The notes below the pieces were generated by a model that made no database searches, was not told where the DNA came from, and worked only from the letters and a program-made list of their open reading frames with translations. The position numbers and the translations under genes were made by a program. A stretch of 64,000 nucleotides of DNA from Pseudomonas bijieensis (GTDB lineage: Bacteria > Pseudomonadota > Gammaproteobacteria > Pseudomonadales > Pseudomonadaceae), in assembly GCF_013347965.1 (NCBI RefSeq), contig NZ_CP048810.1, positions 4,959,501-5,023,500 on the forward strand, read 5' to 3'. Positions 26,765 through 35,338 of the stretch are shown piece after piece (within the stretch, counting starts at the first letter, position 1; the number at the start of each line of letters is the position of its first letter).

Positions 26765-27388
26765 TTATGCTGAGGGAGCGTTTTCCTTCACTTGGCTCAG
26801 GCCATGACGGACCCGATTGACCAAGGTATAAACCAGCAGGGCGGCAACCACCGCCATCACACCATCAACCCACAGCGCCCCGAGCCAACCCAGGGCAATA
26901 CCGGTCGCCAACACGCCCAACACGAAGGCGCGATCACTTTTGCCCATCGGCCCGTCATAGCGCCGCGAAGCCCCGACCATCGCCCCCAGCACGCCTGCGT
27001 ATTCGCTGAACAGCGCCAACAGCGTGACCAACAACACGAGCAACAGACTGGCATCGGGAATCAGGGCAAAAGGCAGGATCAGGGCAGCGTCGGCGATGAT
27101 ATCGCATAGCTCATTGAGGTAGGCGCCCAGATGCGATTGCTGACCAAACTCCCGCGCCAACATACCATCTACCGCATTCAACGCCATGCGCAGGAACATC
27201 CAGATCGGCACCAGGACGAAGATCCACGGATGGCTGGCGAACCACGCGATCACCGCACCGACCAAGACTGAAACGATGCCTGCGAGCACCGTGATCTGGT
27301 TGGCGGTGACGCCGTTGTTGTAAAGGCGTTGAACCATGGGGCGCAGCAGGTTTTGAAAGGCGGGCTTGAGTTGGTAGATGGAGGGCAT
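26765..27388 (-). CDS. CDP-alcohol phosphatidyltransferase-like (YnbA-type) with Asn-substituted motif
   Basis: 207 residues, about six membrane helices, first gene of the operon. The CDP-alcohol phosphotransferase motif normally reads DxxDGxxAR(x8)GxxxDxxxD. Here the segment around residues 71-95 gives NAVDGMLAR, eight residues, then GAYLNELCD. The first and third Asp are therefore Asn, while spacing, the second Asp, Ala-Arg, both Gly and the last (catalytic) Asp are kept. From memory E. coli YnbA shares this, so it may be a subfamily trait. Such enzymes swap CMP for an alcohol headgroup; altered metal ligands leave the reaction open. Confidence 0.85.
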   Translation of the reverse strand: MPSIYQLKPAFQNLLRPMVQRLYNNGVTANQITVLAGIVSVLVGAVIAWFASHPWIFVLVPIWMFLRMALNAVDGMLAREFGQQSHLGAYLNELCDIIADAALILPFALIPDASLLLVLLVTLLALFSEYAGVLGAMVGASRRYDGPMGKSDRAFVLGVLATGIALGWLGALWVDGVMAVVAALLVYTLVNRVRHGLSQVKENAPSA

Positions 27389-27533
27389 CGGGGTGAGATC
27401 TCGGCCGGTTGCGGGGCTAGGGCTTATACAGGTGCGAGATTACGATAGGTTGAGGGGTTGCTGGCGGGTATTTCTTGAGAATGAGCGCGGGTAGGCATCT
27501 AAAACGAAATTGCCTGAACAAAAAAACAACCAA

Positions 27534-27743
27534 TGTGGGAGCGGGCTTGCTCGCGAATGCGGGGTTTCAGTCAACATCCATGGTGGCTGGTCTACCGCAT
27601 TCGCGAGCAAGCCCGCTCCCACAGGTTCTGTGTTTCAACTGATTCACATTGGCCGATACCACAGGAGTGGTTGGTGGTGTGTCCATTCAGGATCAAACTA
27701 CGAAAATCCTGTGGGAGCGAGCCTGCTCGCGATAGCGGCACAC
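27534..27743. repeat. REP doublet plus single REP
   Basis: The 419-base gap between ynbA and the GNAT gene holds an inverted REP pair (27534-27624; GGGAGCGGGCTTGCTC type). A single unpaired element (CTGTGGGAGCGAGCCTGCTC) lies at 27709-27743. I see no other structure in the gap except an AT-rich stretch near 27490-27530. Confidence 0.82.
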
Positions 27744-27807
27744 CAGAACAGGCCAGCAGCCTGCTGATCCCCCAACCCTCCCCCAGGACAAATAAGGAGT
27801 GTTTCAA

Positions 27808-28266
27808 ATGCCACAAATGGATTGGCTCGCCAACCACATGGATAAATGCGACCAGATGGCCGAGTGGCTCCATCGTGAATTCAGCTATGAATTTGCCCAG
27901 CAATCCCTCGCCAGTTGGCAGCAGGAGTTCGCCGCAGGGCAGCGCGATGGGCGCTGGAAGTGCCTGATCGCCATGGAACACGGCCAGTTGCTCGGTGGTG
28001 CTTCACTGGCCAGTCACGACCTGCCGGATCGGCCAGAGCTGGGGCCGTGGCTGGCTTGCGTGCTCGTCGCCCCCAGTGCCCGACGCAGAGGGATTGCAGC
28101 GCAGTTGATCGAAGGTGTCTGCAGCCATGCGCGGGAGGTGGGAATCATCACCTTGTTCCTGCACACCCACAGCCAGCGTGATTATTACGCAAGGCTGGGT
28201 TGGGACGTGTTGGAGCGTTTTGAGGCTTGGGGGAAAGAGCAATGGCTGATGGCGCGGTGTTTATAG
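27808..28266 (+). CDS. GNAT family N-acetyltransferase
   Basis: 152 residues from ATG 27808; AAGGAG lies 8 bases before it, and a GTG at 27799 overlaps that site and is unlikely. The acetyl-CoA binding motif is visible: LACVLVAPSARRRGIAAQLIEGV (R/QxxGxG/A type) near residue 84, with the following strand ITLFLHTHSQRDYYARLGWDVLERF near 115 (YARLGW is the usual motif B). Substrate unknown. It stands alone between REP elements and the RHS gene. Confidence 0.88.
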   Translation: MPQMDWLANHMDKCDQMAEWLHREFSYEFAQQSLASWQQEFAAGQRDGRWKCLIAMEHGQLLGGASLASHDLPDRPELGPWLACVLVAPSARRRGIAAQLIEGVCSHAREVGIITLFLHTHSQRDYYARLGWDVLERFEAWGKEQWLMARCL

Positions 28267-28401
28267 TCATCGACGGGGTTCCCACGCCAAGCGTTTAAAT
28301 TTAGCGAATCGCCCTACATGCTTTATCCCCTTTCCCTGACTTAATTCCCCTGTCATCCCCGGCAGAGTCTCGCGTTCGTCCCCGCATCGCGAGATTCCTG
28401 C

Positions 28402-31400
28402 ATGTTTGCCCCCGACAAGCTCCTGGCCCTGAACAACACCATTGGCTTGCTGGTGGTGGCGGCCATGGACCCCGAACAGCCGGATGTCGATGCGGTTTTC
28501 CAGGATTTTCGGGCCTGCCTGAACGACTACGACGCCTGGGCTGAAAGCTTCTGGGCCGGTTGGGCGCTGGATCTTGAGCAAGTGTTCAAGGTTGGTAACG
28601 AGGTGTCTCTCGCGGCACCGAAAAACCAGCACACACCCGTCAGCGCCACGGTGGTGACCTGCCCGGCGGGTGGGCCGCTGACGCTGGTGCACATGTTCCA
28701 GGCGGTGCGCTTTGTGCCGATCGGCGATACACCGGTGATGCTGGAGCCGGTCATCGAAGGCGCGCCGGGGCAGGAAACCTTCGGCGAGCCGATCCACCAC
28801 GTGATCGGCCCCAGCGGCATCCTGGAAGTTCCTGAGTGTTGGCGGGGCCAGCGTTATCGCATCACCTTTTTTCCCCATGTAACGGCCGATCACGTCAAGG
28901 CGTTGTACGCGTCTTACCAAGGCGTGATCGATGAACTCGAGGGTTGGCTGAAAGCGGAGTGGGAGCAATTTCAACCGCTGTGGGCGGAGTTTTCCGACGC
29001 CGGCTTTCTTGAACGCTACGGCGTATTGCAGCGAGCCGATTGGCGCGGCTTCGAAAACGCCCTGCATCAGCTGTGGGACGACGTTAAACAGGTTTTCGAG
29101 CTGCTGGCCGATCTGCAGGCCAACAGCGAAAAGCTGTTGGAGTACCTGACCCGCGTCGAGCTTGAACAATTACTGAAGGCTTCCTCTGAGGCAATCGCCA
29201 GAGGGTTGATGGTGTTGAGCGACGAGCCGTTGCTCTTCATCCACATGGCGGCGTTCGCCAGTTGGCTACGGATGTTGCCACCCCAGTACCTGGCTGAAAT
29301 CGTCGGGGAGCTGCGCGCTTCGGTATTGATCAATTTCCTGCTGATGCGTTTGACCGGGGGGCTGGGCCTGGGTCTTCGCATGAGCGGTAAAGTCTTGGGC
29401 CAGGTTCGCTCGGAGCGGGCCCGGGAGTGGTTGCTGGCGTCGAGCCTGAGATTGGGTCAACTCAGCCCCGACCGGCTCAATCAACATGCCGATGTGCTCA
29501 AACCATTGGTGGTCAGCCAGCGTGCGCCTTTAAAACCGACACCTGTCGGACCCTTGCACATCACCCCTGAACATTCTGCACCACTGTCCGTCAGCAACCC
29601 GGCCGCTGTAGCGCGGGAAAAGTCTCAAGGGGCCACCCGGCTAAGCAAATACGAACCCCACGACGACGCCCCAACCCAATCGAAAAACCCCAATGGCGAC
29701 AGCGCCGATACCGCGGCCCAGACCCAGACCAGCGGCTGCCCGGTGTCGATGGTCACCGGCGAAGAACTGCTGACCCTCGACGACGGTACCCTCGATGGCC
29801 GCTTGCCGTTCGTCTTCACCCGTTTGTACCGCACCAGCGCCGCCGACCTGGACGTCGGGCTCGGGCGCGGCTGGAGCCATGCCCTGGCCCATCGCCTGGA
29901 GCTCGACGGCGAGCAGGTCATCTGGGTCGACCAGGAGAACCGGCGCACCACCTTTCCACTGCCCAACGCCCAGCGTCCGGCGATCCACAACAGCCTGGCC
30001 CGGGCGGCGATCTACCTCGGTACCGAGCCGGACGAACTGATCGTTGCCCAAGCCGGTGCGGACGCCGCGTTCCTGCACTTTCGCGACGGCCACCTGGTGG
30101 CCCTCAGCGACCGCCACGACAACCGCCTGACGGTCCAGCGCAACATCCATGGCGACATCAGCCGCCTGGACAACGGCGCCGGCCGCGCCCTGCGCCTGCG
30201 TTACGAGCAGCGTCACCTGGTCGCCGTCGACTACCAGAGCTTCCACCCGGCCATCACCCTCGACGAAGCCTGGCGGACCGAGCAGACGCTGGTGACCTAC
30301 CGCTACGACGGACGTTTCCGACTGATCGAAGCGACCAATGCCGCCGGCGAAAGCGAACGCTACGACTACGACGACCGACACGTCATCCTCCAGCGGCAAC
30401 TGGCCGGCGGGGCGAGTTTCTACTGGGAATGGCAAGGCCTCGGGGCGGCGTCCCGCTGTGTCCGGCATTGGGCCTCGTTTGCGCAGATGGACAGCCGCTA
30501 CACCTGGGGCAAGGACGGCAGCGTCACGGTCCGGCACCTGGATGGCAGCCAGGAAGTTTACGTCCACGACGACCGGGCGCGGCTGCTGCGCAAGGTCGAG
30601 CCCGACGGTGGCGAGCACCTCAAGGCCTATGACGAACAGGGCCGGTTGATCGCCGAACAGGACCCGCTGGGGGCGGTCAGCGAATACCGCTACGACGAAG
30701 TCGGACGGCTAGTGGCGCTGATGCCGGCGGACGAAGTGCCGACGTCCTACGAATACCGCAACGGTTTCCTGCACGCCCGTTCCCGTGGCCAGGCCGTGTG
30801 GACCTACCGGCGCAATGCCCGGGGCGATGTGATCGTGAGCATCGATCCGGATGGCCGACGCACGGAATATGCCTACGACGGCCACGGGCAACTGCTGGCG
30901 AGGTATGACCCGGACGGCGGCGAACATCGGTTCGCCTGGAGTCGCCTGGGCCAACTGACCGAAGAGATCCTGCCCGATGGCGGGCGTCGGTGTTTTTCCT
31001 ACGACGCCCTGGGACGTTTGCTCAGCCGCAAGGACGAACACGGCGCCCTCACGCATTACCGATGGGACGCCGTCGGCCGACTGCTGCAAGTGACCTTGCC
31101 CAGCGGCGCCACCCGGACCTGGAGCTACAACGCCTACGGCAAGGTCACCGCCGAGCGCGATGAACAGGGCCGCCTCACTCGCTACGAATACGCCGACGAC
31201 CTGCACCTGGTCAGCCGTCGCCTGAACCCCGATGGCAGCGAACTGAAATACCGCTACGACTCGGCGCGGCTGCTGCTGACCGAGATCGAAAACGAATCCG
31301 GCGAAAAATATCAGCTGGACTACACGCCCAACGGCTTGATCCGACAGCAAGTCGGCTTCGACGGCCAACGCACCACCTACGCTTACGACCTCAACGGCCA

Positions 31401-33195
31401 CTTGCGGGAGAAAACCGAACACGGCGAGGACGGTTCGCAGTGGGTCACCCGCTACCAGCGTGACGCGGCCGGGCGGTTGCGGGTCAAGACCTTGCCCGAC
31501 GGCCAGGCCATCGAGTACCGCTACGACGAACTGGGCCGGTTGGTCCACGTCAACGACGGCAGCAATCGTCCGCTGGCCTTCGAGTACGACGCCCAGGACC
31601 GGCTGGTCGGCGAGCATCAGGGCTGGGGCACCCTGCGTTATCGCTACGACGCCTGCGGGCGCCTCAACCACCTGCGCTTGCCGGACGACAGCCAGCTCGA
31701 CTACCACCATGCCCCCGGTGGCGCGCTGACCGCCATCGACCTCAACGGTTCGCGCTTGACCGAACACCGATTTGACGGCGGTCGCGAACGGCAACGCCAG
31801 CAGGGCCGGCTGCTCAGTGACTACGCGTACGACGAACAGGGCCGCCTCAAGGCCCAGACCGTGTGGCAGAACCCACAGCAGCAACTGTTCTGGCGCGATT
31901 ATGCCTACAGCCCCCGGGGCAACCTGCAAACCCTTTCCGACAACCGCAGCCGGCGTTGCTACCAGTACGACCCGCTGGATCGCCTGACCCGCATCGACTT
32001 TTCCCACAGCGAGCCGCCGGAACACTTCTGCCATGACCCGGCCGGCAACCTGATGATGCAGGACCGCCCCGGCCCGACCACCCTCAAGGGCAACCGCCTG
32101 CTCAAGGAAGGCGACCGCCACTACGACTACGACGCCTTCGGCAACCTGATTCGCGAGCGCCGCGGCCAGGCCCTGGTCAGCGCCTACCGCTACGACAGCC
32201 AACACCGCCTGATCGGCGTCACCACGGCGGACGGCCGCGAAACGTCCTACCGCTACGACGCCTTCGGCCGACGCATCAGCAAAACCGTGGACGGCCTGAC
32301 CACGGAGTTTTTCTGGCAGGGCGATCAGTTGGTCGCCGAAAACAGCCCGCGCCACCACCGCAGCTACGTCTACGAACCAGGCACCTTCCGCCCACTGGCG
32401 ATGCTCGACGGCGAAGGCCTGAACGCCTGCCCGTTCTACTACCACCTCGACCACCTGGGCACGCCCCAGGAACTGACCAGTTACAGCGGACAGATCGTCT
32501 GGTCGGCGCGCTACAACGGCTACGGCAAACTCACTGAACTCAAGCACGGCGGCGGCGAACAACTGGAGCAACCCCTGCGCTTCCAGGGCCAGTACTTCGA
32601 CCCGGAAAGCGGCCTGCACTACAACCGCCACCGCTACTACAATCCCGAGACCGGCCGCTACCTCACACCCGACCCGAGCAAACTGGCGGGAGGGCTCAAT
32701 GGGTATCGGTACACCCTGAACCCGACGGGGTGGGTGGATCCGTTGGGGTTGGCCTGTCAGTGTCCTGGTGATATTGAGGCTGATGGGCCGTTCAGCGAGA
32801 TTGTGCCGGGAGGAGGTTTGGCTGCGCATGAGGCTCGCGGTGGGCATTTGATAGAAAAGCATATAGGTCGCTCTGAAGCTCAGTTAAGAAAGCGCCTTCA
32901 TTCAGAGCCTCATGTGCCTACCGCGTCGACATTCCCAGATAGAGCAGCGGCAGAATCAACGGTCTCCAGCGTACTAAGAGCAAAAGCAAAAGACATTGAT
33001 GAGTTTCTTGCGGAAAAAAATGAAAAGAGACTTCTTTTACAACAAACCTTTCCTTCTCCAGTGGGAGTCGGGGTTATCCGGAAAAGTGGGAAGTTAGAGC
33101 CTCTATCGGTCGTGACGTTGGTGCTTAGAAAATCCAAGGAATCACCTGTTGGATACAATTTGCTTACGGGGTATGTTGAAAAAAATGGAAAATAA
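28402..33195 (+). CDS. RHS-repeat polymorphic toxin with RNase A-like tip
   Basis: 1,597 residues. The N-terminal ~430 residues form a helical region without a recognisable PAAR or signal peptide. From ~445 a DUF6531-type entry (GCPVSMVTGEELLTLDDG) starts the RHS barrel, with dozens of YD repeats such as YRYDELGRLV and YDAFGRRISK. The core ends RYYNPETGRYLTPDP...GWVDPLGLA at residue ~1451, the canonical autocleavage boundary. The variable tip (1452-1597) has HEARGGHLIEKHIG and PTASTFPDRAAAESTVSSVL, which I read as the bacterial RNase A-like toxin fold known from CDI systems. GC content falls from here to the immunity gene. Delivery, perhaps by a type VI system, is inferred; no vgrG is nearby. 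Confidence 0.93.
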   Translation: MFAPDKLLALNNTIGLLVVAAMDPEQPDVDAVFQDFRACLNDYDAWAESFWAGWALDLEQVFKVGNEVSLAAPKNQHTPVSATVVTCPAGGPLTLVHMFQAVRFVPIGDTPVMLEPVIEGAPGQETFGEPIHHVIGPSGILEVPECWRGQRYRITFFPHVTADHVKALYASYQGVIDELEGWLKAEWEQFQPLWAEFSDAGFLERYGVLQRADWRGFENALHQLWDDVKQVFELLADLQANSEKLLEYLTRVELEQLLKASSEAIARGLMVLSDEPLLFIHMAAFASWLRMLPPQYLAEIVGELRASVLINFLLMRLTGGLGLGLRMSGKVLGQVRSERAREWLLASSLRLGQLSPDRLNQHADVLKPLVVSQRAPLKPTPVGPLHITPEHSAPLSVSNPAAVAREKSQGATRLSKYEPHDDAPTQSKNPNGDSADTAAQTQTSGCPVSMVTGEELLTLDDGTLDGRLPFVFTRLYRTSAADLDVGLGRGWSHALAHRLELDGEQVIWVDQENRRTTFPLPNAQRPAIHNSLARAAIYLGTEPDELIVAQAGADAAFLHFRDGHLVALSDRHDNRLTVQRNIHGDISRLDNGAGRALRLRYEQRHLVAVDYQSFHPAITLDEAWRTEQTLVTYRYDGRFRLIEATNAAGESERYDYDDRHVILQRQLAGGASFYWEWQGLGAASRCVRHWASFAQMDSRYTWGKDGSVTVRHLDGSQEVYVHDDRARLLRKVEPDGGEHLKAYDEQGRLIAEQDPLGAVSEYRYDEVGRLVALMPADEVPTSYEYRNGFLHARSRGQAVWTYRRNARGDVIVSIDPDGRRTEYAYDGHGQLLARYDPDGGEHRFAWSRLGQLTEEILPDGGRRCFSYDALGRLLSRKDEHGALTHYRWDAVGRLLQVTLPSGATRTWSYNAYGKVTAERDEQGRLTRYEYADDLHLVSRRLNPDGSELKYRYDSARLLLTEIENESGEKYQLDYTPNGLIRQQVGFDGQRTTYAYDLNGHLREKTEHGEDGSQWVTRYQRDAAGRLRVKTLPDGQAIEYRYDELGRLVHVNDGSNRPLAFEYDAQDRLVGEHQGWGTLRYRYDACGRLNHLRLPDDSQLDYHHAPGGALTAIDLNGSRLTEHRFDGGRERQRQQGRLLSDYAYDEQGRLKAQTVWQNPQQQLFWRDYAYSPRGNLQTLSDNRSRRCYQYDPLDRLTRIDFSHSEPPEHFCHDPAGNLMMQDRPGPTTLKGNRLLKEGDRHYDYDAFGNLIRERRGQALVSAYRYDSQHRLIGVTTADGRETSYRYDAFGRRISKTVDGLTTEFFWQGDQLVAENSPRHHRSYVYEPGTFRPLAMLDGEGLNACPFYYHLDHLGTPQELTSYSGQIVWSARYNGYGKLTELKHGGGEQLEQPLRFQGQYFDPESGLHYNRHRYYNPETGRYLTPDPSKLAGGLNGYRYTLNPTGWVDPLGLACQCPGDIEADGPFSEIVPGGGLAAHEARGGHLIEKHIGRSEAQLRKRLHSEPHVPTASTFPDRAAAESTVSSVLRAKAKDIDEFLAEKNEKRLLLQQTFPSPVGVGVIRKSGKLEPLSVVTLVLRKSKESPVGYNLLTGYVEKNGK

Positions 33196-33502
33196 GTATC
33201 CAGAACTCTTTCAGTTTTTTGGCTGTTACTTTCATCAAGATTGGATGTGTGAGTCAACGGAGCCTGATGGGGTGGTAAGGGCTTTTGTTTCAGACTCGGT
33301 ACCGCAAACTATTGAGGCGGTAAAAAAAGAAATTTCAACATTATTAACGATGAATTTTAGTGAGGACGCGTTTCGGGAGTTTCTTATGGATGAGATGCCT
33401 TGCAACTATTGTTATTGGATGGAATGGGAGTCCGCTGAAGCTTGGCTGAACCATATTCTTAAAATCCTTAATAGCGATAATGTTGACTTTGACGAGCGCT
33501 AG
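33185..33502 (+). CDS. Cognate immunity protein (CdiI-like)
   Basis: About 105 residues from ATG 33185, overlapping the RHS stop by 11 bases; ATG 33173 is an alternative. YPELFQFFGCYFHQDWMCES at the N-terminus and MPCNYCYWMEWESAEAWLNHIL at the C-terminus resemble the small CdiI-type immunity proteins found after RNase A-like toxin tips. It is acidic and soluble and should bind and block the toxin in the cytoplasm. Base composition is markedly more AT-rich than the chromosome, like the toxin tip, suggesting the two moved as a unit. Confidence 0.8.
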   Translation: MENKYPELFQFFGCYFHQDWMCESTEPDGVVRAFVSDSVPQTIEAVKKEISTLLTMNFSEDAFREFLMDEMPCNYCYWMEWESAEAWLNHILKILNSDNVDFDER

Positions 33503-33505
33503 ATT

Positions 33506-33619
33506 GATCGTTCCCACGCTCTGCGTGGGAATGCATCCCGTGACGCTCTGCATCACCTTCCAGAAGCGGAACGCGGAGCGTCCCTGGCGACATTCCCACG
33601 CAGGAGCGTGGGAACGATC
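33506..33619. repeat. Second-family intergenic repeat (GATCGTTCCCACGC)
   Basis: GATCGTTCCCACGCTCTGCGTGGGAATGC at the left is matched by an inverted arm (GCGTGGGAACGATC) at the right about 110 bases on, with further short inverted repeats in between. This compound hairpin element is unrelated in sequence to the REP families elsewhere in the window and immediately follows the immunity gene. Confidence 0.75.
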
Positions 33620-33700
33620 GACACACCCAGGCGCTGTTCAGAAGGGGCTGCTGGACCCTCGCGCCCGCCCGCACAGCAAAAAATCAACGCCGCCCCCAGT

Positions 33701-33788
33701 GTGTGCGAGCTTGCTCGCGATAGCGGAGTGTCAGTCACCATCAATGGCAGCCGATCCACCGCCATCGCGAGCAAACTCGCTCCCACAG
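33701..33788. repeat. Degenerate REP doublet
   Basis: TGTGCGAGCTTGCTCGCGAT faces the inverse ATCGCGAGCAAACTCGCTCC. The left arm has lost its GGGA. It shares the 33503-33950 gap with the preceding element; the rest of the gap shows nothing else. Confidence 0.72.
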
Positions 33789-33950
33789 GTTCATCACTGA
33801 CTTACACGTCGCTACTTCGTACTCAGCCATTAAAAAAACCACCCCTTTGGCACCGATAACATCGTTTCTCGGGCCGGCGGCTTTTCCCTATATTGGCCCC
33901 CAGATCCGGTGAATGGCTCAACGTTCACCCCTTGAGTGCGAGTAGTCCCA

Positions 33951-35204
33951 ATGAACAATAAACCTGACAACACAGGGCTTGAAAATGCGGGTGCGGCAAC
34001 CCGGGCGGTGTGGGGCGGGGAGCAAGTCAGGCATCCCTATAACGCCACGCAAACCCCAATCGTGGTCAGCGCCGCGTATGGCTATGACGACATCGACGTC
34101 TGGTACGACGTCGCGCTGGGCAAGGCACCAGGCTTTATCTACAGCCGCATGAGCAACCCCACCGTCGAGACCCTCGAAGCCAAGATCTGCGAGTTGGAAA
34201 TGGCCGAGTCCGCCGTGGCGTTCAGCAGTGGCATGGCGGCGATCAGCAGCGTGCTTTATACCTTCCTGGCCCACGGCGATCGAGTGGTGTCGACCAAGGA
34301 CAGTTACGGCGGCACCAACAAGATTTTCGAAGAATTCCTGCCGCGCATGGGCGTGGACGTGACCTTGTGCGAGACGTTCGATCACGAAGAAATCGAGCGG
34401 GAAATCGCCAAGGGTTGCCAGTTGGTGTACCTGGAAACGCCGACCAACCCGACCCTGAAAATCCTCGACATCCCACGCTTGGTGGCAGCAGCCAAGCGCG
34501 TTGGTGCCGTGGTGGTGGCGGACAATACCTTCGCCACGCCTCTCAACCAGAACCCGCTGGCCTTGGGCGTGGACGTGGTGATCCACAGCGCGACCAAATT
34601 CCTCAGCGGCCATGGCGATGTGCTCGGCGGCCTGGTCTGCGGCAGCGCCGCCTTGATGGCCAAGGTTCGGCACTATCGGGAAATCAACGGCGCATCGCTC
34701 GACCCGTTCTCGGCCTACATGATCATTCGCGGCATGAAAACCCTGGTGCTGCGCATGCGTCAGCAGCAATGCAGTGCCCGGGCCCTGGCGGAATACCTCG
34801 GCACCGAACCCTTGGTGGAATCGGTGAATTATCCCGGCCTGCCCAGCCATCCGAACCACGCGGTGGCCTGCGCGCAAATGTCCGGCTTCGGCGCCATTGT
34901 CAGCTTTGTCCTGGTCGGTGGCATGGACACGGTCAAGCTGCTCTTGCCGCGCCTGCGCTTCGCCCATTGCGCGGGCAACCTGGGCGCGGTGGAAACCATC
35001 TACGGCCCGGCCCGCACCACCAGCCATGTCGAAAACACCCTGGAGGAACGCCTGGCCCTGGGCATCTCCGAAGGCTTGGTGCGGGTTTCGGTGGGCATCG
35101 AAGACACCGACGATCTATTGGACGATCTGAAACAGGCATTCGCCTTCGTCAAAAAGACCCTCAATCCGCACCTCAATGAAGTCCACATCGAAGCCGCAAA
35201 CTGA
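33951..35204 (+). CDS. PLP-dependent Cys/Met metabolism enzyme (methionine gamma-lyase-like)
   Basis: 417 residues from ATG 33951. Fold-type I signatures of the cystathionine gamma-synthase/methionine gamma-lyase family: YSRMSNPTVETLEAKICELE, FSSGMAAISSVL, LETPTNPTLKILDI, ADNTFATPLNQNPL and the PLP lysine in HSATKFLSGHGD (near residue 214). The C-terminus has YGPARTTSHVE and RVSVGIEDTDDLLDDLKQAF. It carries out C-S lyase or gamma-replacement chemistry; lyase, synthase and homoserine sulfhydrylase cannot be separated by eye. Lack of a biosynthetic neighbour and the adjacent permease favour catabolism of a sulfur amino acid. Confidence 0.85.
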   Translation: MNNKPDNTGLENAGAATRAVWGGEQVRHPYNATQTPIVVSAAYGYDDIDVWYDVALGKAPGFIYSRMSNPTVETLEAKICELEMAESAVAFSSGMAAISSVLYTFLAHGDRVVSTKDSYGGTNKIFEEFLPRMGVDVTLCETFDHEEIEREIAKGCQLVYLETPTNPTLKILDIPRLVAAAKRVGAVVVADNTFATPLNQNPLALGVDVVIHSATKFLSGHGDVLGGLVCGSAALMAKVRHYREINGASLDPFSAYMIIRGMKTLVLRMRQQQCSARALAEYLGTEPLVESVNYPGLPSHPNHAVACAQMSGFGAIVSFVLVGGMDTVKLLLPRLRFAHCAGNLGAVETIYGPARTTSHVENTLEERLALGISEGLVRVSVGIEDTDDLLDDLKQAFAFVKKTLNPHLNEVHIEAAN

Positions 35205-35338
35205 AGTTTGAAAGTTGGTACCCCATAACAAGGCTGTGAATGGGGCGTTCATGAATAGGAATAATAATAAAAGCTCAGTGGCGCTTGTCTTACTCGCGCA
35301 GACGTAGATGCGCGCCCTGACATTTCATGAGAACAACC

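Noticed and set aside
30709..32862. 717-codon minus-strand frame opposite the RHS core
   Set aside because: Produced by the repetitive high-GC RHS repeats; low-complexity Val/Ala/Gln composition and no start context.
33506..33619. CRISPR-like array among palindromic repeats
   Set aside because: Only one inverted pair, no regular direct repeats with unique spacers; the same holds for all REP clusters here.
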